The translations under genes and the position numbers were made by a program. A DNA stretch of 64,000 nucleotides from JBBQZU01 sp041749535 (lineage in GTDB: Bacteria > Bacteroidota > Bacteroidia > Flavobacteriales_D > Cryomorphaceae): NCBI GenBank assembly GCA_041749535.1, contig JBGTBE010000042.1, positions 62,001 through 126,000 of the forward strand, in the 5' to 3' direction. Of this stretch, positions 59,324 through 64,000 are shown one piece after another (the stretch's first letter is position 1; each line of letters starts with the position of its first letter). Below the pieces are notes generated by a model. That model was not told where the DNA came from, did not search any database, and was given only the letters and a program-made list of their open reading frames with translations.

Positions 59324-61645
59324 TCATTCTTGCCCCCTTCTGCTTTTTTGCATTTCATTTTGCCTTGAGCTTGCCCTTCCATCTCTGCGGTCCTTATACA
59401 GTTGAATTCGCGTAGGCGCTGAATCTGCTCCAGCTGGCCAAGTGTTATTGCTCAAGTCCACATCTGCGATCTGCAAGTACGGGTCCATTACCACGCTTCT
59501 GATGGGTTTATCGGTGATGAATACTTTTGTAACAGTAGCATCGCCCATTTTCCAAATCTCTGCTGGTATGTGGTGTATTTCGGTGCTCCCATCCTCATAC
59601 GTAAATTCCAGGATCACTGGCATGGGCAACCCACCTACATTGGAGATACCCAACTCATAAAACTGCTTGTCGCCGTGTGTGGTATCAGCGGTGGTATCAC
59701 CTGTACTTTCTATCTCTTTCGCGACATCTTGCTCATCTGTTTGGGTTACCTTTTTCGCATCGTAAGTGCTGTAAAAATCACGAAGCGTTGTGTCTGCTTC
59801 TAAAAGTGTTATGGCAATACTTTTCTCATTTCTAATCTTGGTAATGCTGGGGTGCTCACGGGCATCGTTTTCTGTGGCTTCCATCCTACTGCTCCCGGCT
59901 ACCGGAGTGCTCATCTGTGCCCATTTCACGTAATCGAGCGATAGGTCTACTTTCTGGGTTGAGTAAAACCAACCCCGCCAAAACCAGTCAAGGTCCACAC
60001 CGCTGGCATCTTCCATAGTTCTGAAAAAATCGGCAGGCTCTGGGTGCTTAAATTTCCACCTGTTCGCATAGGTTTTGAAGGCGAAGTCAAAAAGCTCTCG
60101 ACCCATCACCGTTTCCCGAAGAATGTTGAGGGCTGTTGTTGGTTTCGAATAGGCGTTGCTACCCAGCTGATGTATGCTTTCGCTGTTGGTCATGATGGGT
60201 TCTAGCTTTGCCGGATCGCCCGTCATGTAGTCCACAATATTGCGCGGCTCCCCACGCCTGCTGGGATAGTCACGCTCAAACTCCTGCTCAGTGAGGTACT
60301 GGACAAAGGTGTTGAGCCCTTCGTCCATCCAGGTCCACTGACGCTCATCGCTGTTTACAATCATGGGGAAATAGTTGTGGCCTACCTCGTGCATAATGAC
60401 GCCTATCATGCCATATTTTGTGCGTTTGGAGTAGGTGCCATCAGGCTCGCAGCGCCCCCCGTTGAAGCAAATCATGGGATACTCCATCCCTATATTACTC
60501 GTATTTACAGAAATGGCTGCCGGATAGGGATAATCAAAGGTATACTTGCTGTACACCCTCAATGTGTGGGCCACCACTTTCGTGGAATATTGTTCCCAGA
60601 GAGGATTGCCCTCTTTGGGGTAGTAACTCATGGCCATCACGGTGCGGTCGCCGAATTTTACGCCCATGGCATCCCAGATAAGTTTTCGGGAAGTGGCAAA
60701 GGCGAAGTCGCGCACATTGTTGGCTTTGAAGTGCCAGGTCTTTGTGGATGTAGCGCGGCCCTTCTCCAAATCTTCCGCTTCCTGCTGCGTGCGTATTATC
60801 ACTGGTTTATCGGCGGTACGGGCTTTGTTATAGCGCTCTATCTCCTTATCGGAAAGCACTTCTCTGGGGTTCTGCAGCTCGCCTGTGGCGCCGAGCATAT
60901 GGTCGGCGGGCACTGTGATGCGCACATCGTAGTTGCCAAAAGGCAGGGTGAACTCCCCGGAACCAAGAAACTGCTTGTGCTTCCATCCCTGATCATCGCT
61001 GTACACCGCCATGCGTGGGTAGAACTGAGCAATGGTGTACAGGGCATTATTCTCCTTCTCGAAAAACTCGTACCCTGAACGTCCTCCCATGAGCCCCCTG
61101 TTGTTGATCAGGTAATGCCATTTAATGCGGAAGGTATAGGCGCTGTTGGGAACCAGGGGCTTCGGCAGGTCTATGCGCATCATGGTCTTCACCACGGTAT
61201 GCGGGAGGTCATTGCCTTTATTATCTTGTACCATCTCCAACTTAAAACCCCCATCAAACCAGGGTGTCAAGCGGTCCATTTGTCTCTGAGAAATACTGTC
61301 CCCCAGGGTGCTCTGACTTATCTTGAAAGTATCGCTGTCCTTGGCCCGCATATTCTGGTCGAGTTGCAGCCATATATAGGTGAGCACATCGGGTGAATTG
61401 TTGAAGTAAGTCACAGTCTCCTCCCCATATACGGTGTGGTTGTCCTCATCGAGACGAATGGAAATGTTATAGTCGGCCTGCTGCTGCCAGTACTGAGGAC
61501 CCGGAGCGCCGGAAGCGGTGCGGTACACATTTGGGGTGGGCAGCTCCGTGTGCATCTGCGCGAATTTGTTTTTGCCTTCCTCGGTCTGCGCAGCAGCAGA
61601 AATAGCAACTGAGCCCACAACTAAAGAGAAAATGTATTTTTTCAT
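59324..61645 (-). CDS. M1 family zinc aminopeptidase
   Basis: A 773-residue exported peptidase. Signal peptide (1-19, SAAAQ), an N-terminal beta domain, then the catalytic zinc site H-E-V-G-H-N (about 418-423) with the third ligand Glu in WTWMDEGLNTF 19 residues later. The usual substrate anchor GAMEN is written TSNIGMEYP here, a known variation. The C-terminal part ends in a basic tail. It probably trims peptides in the periplasm. Single gene, 23 bases before the Crp gene on the same strand. Confidence 0.9.
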   Translation of the reverse strand: MKKYIFSLVVGSVAISAAAQTEEGKNKFAQMHTELPTPNVYRTASGAPGPQYWQQQADYNISIRLDEDNHTVYGEETVTYFNNSPDVLTYIWLQLDQNMRAKDSDTFKISQSTLGDSISQRQMDRLTPWFDGGFKLEMVQDNKGNDLPHTVVKTMMRIDLPKPLVPNSAYTFRIKWHYLINNRGLMGGRSGYEFFEKENNALYTIAQFYPRMAVYSDDQGWKHKQFLGSGEFTLPFGNYDVRITVPADHMLGATGELQNPREVLSDKEIERYNKARTADKPVIIRTQQEAEDLEKGRATSTKTWHFKANNVRDFAFATSRKLIWDAMGVKFGDRTVMAMSYYPKEGNPLWEQYSTKVVAHTLRVYSKYTFDYPYPAAISVNTSNIGMEYPMICFNGGRCEPDGTYSKRTKYGMIGVIMHEVGHNYFPMIVNSDERQWTWMDEGLNTFVQYLTEQEFERDYPSRRGEPRNIVDYMTGDPAKLEPIMTNSESIHQLGSNAYSKPTTALNILRETVMGRELFDFAFKTYANRWKFKHPEPADFFRTMEDASGVDLDWFWRGWFYSTQKVDLSLDYVKWAQMSTPVAGSSRMEATENDAREHPSITKIRNEKSIAITLLEADTTLRDFYSTYDAKKVTQTDEQDVAKEIESTGDTTADTTHGDKQFYELGISNVGGLPMPVILEFTYEDGSTEIHHIPAEIWKMGDATVTKVFITDKPIRSVVMDPYLQIADVDLSNNTWPAGADSAPTRIQLYKDRRDGRASSRQNEMQKSRRGQE

Positions 61646-61705
61646 AGGTGTGTAAAGTTCGCAGTTTTTTGCAAACCATCTACGCCTTAGTGGTTCATAA
61701 AACGC

Positions 61706-62284
61706 CTACTGCCAAAAAGCAGCATCCTTGAGCATCACCAGCGCTACACCCGCTGCAGCACCCGAAAGTACAAGAATCCAATCACGGTGTTTGAACCGAA
61801 ACAACTGAAAAGCGATGACCGAAACAAGCAAGATCACCACCACAATTCCGATCTGACCCACTTCGATGCCCAGGTTGAAGGCCAGCATGGGAACCAACAC
61901 GCTCTCGCTGCCCGAAAGCAAAGTGAGCAGGTAGTTGCTAAAGCCCAACCCATGTACCAGCCCGAAAACCAACGCAAGCAGATAGGACCAAAACATACTG
62001 GAAGGCCGACGGGCCCTTATAAGGTTTGTAACCGCAGCGATGAATATGGTAACAGGGATCAAAAACTCCACCAGCGCAACATCTACCTTTACCACACCCG
62101 TTGCAGCGAGAATAAGTGAAAGGCTGTGTCCCACGGTGAAAGCGGTAACGAGGATAAGTATTTGCTTGAGGTCGGTAAGTTGGTACACTGCAATAAGTAC
62201 CAGCAGGAAGAGCATATGGTCGTACGCGTCCACATCAGCAATATGACGGATGCCCAACTCGAAGTATGTAGAAAAAATATCCAC
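61706..62284 (-). CDS. HupE/UreJ family membrane protein
   Basis: A protein of about 192 residues from GTG at 62284, which opens VDIFSTYFELGIRHIADVDAYDHMLFLL, the standard HupE/UreJ start; a longer frame from 62326 adds 14 residues upstream of a CAACTTTG promoter-like box. It has about six membrane helices and the family motifs HIADVDAYDHMLF and GHSLSLI. HupE/UreJ proteins act as nickel or cobalt permeases or have other roles. The family is common in Bacteroidota without urease, so the function is open. No hydrogenase or urease genes are near. Confidence 0.82.
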   Translation of the reverse strand: MDIFSTYFELGIRHIADVDAYDHMLFLLVLIAVYQLTDLKQILILVTAFTVGHSLSLILAATGVVKVDVALVEFLIPVTIFIAAVTNLIRARRPSSMFWSYLLALVFGLVHGLGFSNYLLTLLSGSESVLVPMLAFNLGIEVGQIGIVVVILLVSVIAFQLFRFKHRDWILVLSGAAAGVALVMLKDAAFWQ

Positions 62285-62426
62285 TGATCTGATTTTTGTC
62301 AAAGTTGCTGCGCATTTGCCTTGCATTCCCTCCTATTTAAAATAGTTTTTCACCACGTAGGGCTGAATAGTTCAGCATTTCCAGTTGTATGGGTTCCCCG
62401 GGGACCCGAAGTTGTGCAGCCCCATA

Positions 62427-62457
62427 TTTGCAAAGCAGCTTAAGTGGGGTATTTTTG
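62427..62457 (+). promoter_or_regulatory. Perfect Bacteroidota promoter, leaderless
   Basis: TTTG (62427-62430), a 19-base spacer and TATTTTTG (62450-62457) match TTTG-N19-TAnnTTTG exactly. The predicted start of transcription coincides with the ATG at 62462, so the mRNA would lack a leader. Confidence 0.8.
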
Positions 62458-62461
62458 CAGT

Positions 62462-62965
62462 ATGAGCATGTGGTACCCTCTCTCCCTGGTGGCTTGCTTG
62501 CTACTCTTGCCTTCCGGCAAAAGGCATGATTTCTATGTAGGCCTTACCGAGGTGGTGTACAATTCATCGGCGAAAACCTACGAGGTAAGTATCAAATTAT
62601 TCACGGACGATCTGGAACTGGCCATTGAGAAGGCCACAGGCAACAACCTGAAGCTCGGAACTGAGCAGGAACAAGAAAATGCCGATTCCCTGGTCTTCGC
62701 GTATGTTTCGAAACACTTCAACATTGGTAAAAGCCCAAGTTCGGCCACCACACTCACACCCGTGGGACGCGAAACCGAGCTTGACATTACCTGGATTTAC
62801 CTGGAGTCGGCATCTACAAAACCATACACTTCACTAGTGATGATGAACGAACTGCTGATGGAAGTTTACCCATCGCAAACCCACGTGGTGCATGTGAAAC
62901 AGGGTGGAAATGTAAGCACCGAGCTGATCCATAAGGACAAGCGCACTGCGGCTTTTAAATGGTGA
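62462..62965 (+). CDS. DUF6702 family protein
   Basis: A 167-residue exported protein starting MSMWYPLSLV, six codons after a GTG that lies upstream of the promoter. It has a short signal segment, then KRHDFYVGLTEVVYNSSAKTYEVSIKLFTDDLELAIEKA, the typical DUF6702 text, and ends in KDKRTAAFKW. Proteins of this family commonly sit beside M1 peptidase and HupE/UreJ genes in Bacteroidota, as here. Function is unknown. A perfect promoter is directly upstream. Confidence 0.8.
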   Translation: MSMWYPLSLVACLLLLPSGKRHDFYVGLTEVVYNSSAKTYEVSIKLFTDDLELAIEKATGNNLKLGTEQEQENADSLVFAYVSKHFNIGKSPSSATTLTPVGRETELDITWIYLESASTKPYTSLVMMNELLMEVYPSQTHVVHVKQGGNVSTELIHKDKRTAAFKW

Positions 62966-62982
62966 CAGACGATTGGAGTCTG

Positions 62983-63289
62983 TTACAATCCTTCCGTTTC
63001 CTTTAGCTCATCTTCAAGCTCCACCACCCTTTGCAAGGGTACATTATCAATGTTGATGGTGGACATAAAAGAGCTGAAAGCTATAATCGCGGCCAGCCTT
63101 CGCAAATCAGATGCCCAGCCGGGTACGTATTTGGCGGGTTTCAAGAAATTGTTCTTCAACGCCCGCCGGCCATGCAAGCGCTGTGAGTACCCTGATCTTT
63201 TTGGACGCTTCTACCAGCGCACCATCCATTTCTGCAATCTTTTCTTTTGTCATGTGGGGTTCTTGGGTAATCAAAGGTACATCTACCAC
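62983..63289 (-). pseudogene. Probable remnant of a DUF1704-like gene
   Basis: Two overlapping frames on the minus strand look like parts of one protein. From 63256 the text MTKEKIAEMDGALVEASKK continues as IRVLTALAWPAGVEEQFL, which resembles the start of the DUF1704 (QEGLA motif) family, but the frame stops soon after. In the next frame, FLKPAKYVPGWASDLRRL, then AAIIAFSSFMSTINIDNVPLQ resembles a helical C-terminal end, and stops at 62983. A frameshift and large internal deletion would explain this. The family match is from memory and uncertain. The stretch 63290-63564 holds nothing else I recognise. Confidence 0.4.
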
Positions 63290-63564
63290 TTGGGTTGCGG
63301 ATGTACAAGTCTAAAGGAGTTTCCGCTGTTTTCTACTACAGAAGTCAGTTCGGGATTCAGGATTTTTCAGAGGGATGTATCGAGAACATCAGTAAAACAG
63401 AAAGTTACTTCCCTACTCTTCTTCCCGAGATGCTCCATCCAGAAGTAGGAAGAACTTCTTCACCCAAACCTTGTTTTTCTGGCAGAATCCCGAAATTAGC
63501 CCCGTTGACCTGGCGACCTACACTATATAAAACTCAGCAGGCTGGCATAGCCAAAATACAACCC

Positions 63565-64000
63565 ATGACAAAAAAGGAAAAAGCCACCTGGGTATCCGAA
63601 GAACTCGAAAAGCTATACCCCGAAGTTCCCGTGCCATTGGACCACACTGATCCATACACCCTCCTCGTGGCAGTGCTACTCTCGGCACAATGCACCGATG
63701 TGCGGGTAAATCAGGTGACCCCTGCCCTTTTTAGAAAAGCATCCACACCTGCTGATATGGTGAAGCTCAGCGTAGAAGAAATAAAAGATATCATCAGGCC
63801 CTGTGGCCTCTCCCCCGCCAAAAGCAAGGCCATACACTCCCTTTCGGGCATGTTGCTGCGCGACCACAGTGGCAATGTGCCACAAAGCTGGGAGTATTTA
63901 GAATCCCTGCCCGGCGTGGGCCACAAAACAGCTTCTGTAGTGATGTCACAGGCGTTTGGCGTGCCCGCATTTCCGGTTGATACCCACATACACCGGCTTA
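63565..64000 (+). CDS. nth: Endonuclease III, 3' end cut by window edge
   Basis: The first 145 residues of a DNA glycosylase/AP lyase that removes oxidised pyrimidines. The opening has a helical part, then LLVAVLLSAQCTDVRVNQ, the helix-hairpin-helix LPGVGHKTASVVM with the catalytic Lys, and VDTHIHRL with the catalytic Asp just before the edge. The iron-sulfur loop Cys residues lie beyond the window. It is intact as far as seen and begins with ATG at 63565. Confidence 0.93.
   Translation, partial: MTKKEKATWVSEELEKLYPEVPVPLDHTDPYTLLVAVLLSAQCTDVRVNQVTPALFRKASTPADMVKLSVEEIKDIIRPCGLSPAKSKAIHSLSGMLLRDHSGNVPQSWEYLESLPGVGHKTASVVMSQAFGVPAFPVDTHIHRL

Noticed and set aside
60377..61078. 233-residue plus-strand frame inside the M1 peptidase gene
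   Set aside because: Antisense shadow of a conserved gene with no family features.
63050..63448. 132-residue plus-strand frame before nth
   Set aside because: It lies opposite the remnant frames and shows no family features or promoter.

Overview
The window looks like a chromosomal segment of a Bacteroidota bacterium, probably Flavobacteriales-like, though I cannot place it more precisely. Evidence: a protein with a C-terminal type IX secretion (T9SS) sorting domain; a TonB-dependent receptor with an N-terminal carboxypeptidase-like domain; a fused cbb3 oxidase subunit I/II (CcoNO); DUF4476, DUF6428 and DUF6702 type proteins; and several promoters of the Bacteroidota form TTTG-N19-TAnnTTTG, often so close to the ATG that the mRNA would have little or no leader. 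Shine-Dalgarno sequences are mostly absent. Almost all genes are housekeeping, envelope or respiratory. I see no prophage, insertion sequence, CRISPR array or rRNA operon. One tRNA (His) is present.

Layout. 0-6 kb: ZIP metal transporter, DUF4197 lipoprotein, FecA-like TonB receptor, nucleoside phosphorylase, SirB1-type protein. 6-8 kb: an isolated aminotransferase plus initiating sugar-phosphate transferase pair (PglE/PglC-like). 8-10.7 kb: a large T9SS cargo protein. 11-13 kb: rpsP (with a long repetitive tail), rimM, trmN6-type methyltransferase. 13-15.4 kb: lipoprotein and saccharopine dehydrogenase-type enzyme. 15.5-20 kb: DUF4476 protein, CsgG-like lipoprotein and two LPP20-like lipoproteins, a candidate envelope assembly unit. 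20-20.4 kb: an array of strong hairpins, a duplicated terminator and tRNA-His. 20.5-25.7 kb: TetR-ABC-HlyD-TolC efflux operon whose ATPase lacks several catalytic motifs. 25.8-28.4 kb: copper P-type ATPase and a GIY-YIG protein.

28.5-39 kb (minus strand) is a full cbb3 cytochrome oxidase locus: Fnr-like regulator, a UspA-like protein, ccoI, ccoS, ccoNO, ccoQ, ccoP, ccoG, ccoH/fixH and a TauE/SafE (DsbD_2-like) protein, mostly coupled by 4-bp overlaps. It contains structural subunits, copper delivery and assembly factors. 39-46 kb: glyA, fumarylacetoacetase, rel/spoT, fur, a STAS protein, purA. 46-58.6 kb: OstA-like protein, DUF6428 protein, a P2-type ATPase, then lptD divergent from an amidase-MCE-(Fe-S) pair operon; these are mainly outer-membrane and cell-wall biogenesis genes. 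58.6-64 kb: Crp-type regulator, M1 aminopeptidase, HupE/UreJ protein, DUF6702 protein, a probable decayed gene, and endonuclease III running off the end.

Most notable: the CsgG/LPP20 lipoprotein cluster, the degenerate ABC ATPase with its own palindromic operator, the hairpin array before tRNA-His, and the pentapeptide-repeat tail on ribosomal protein S16.
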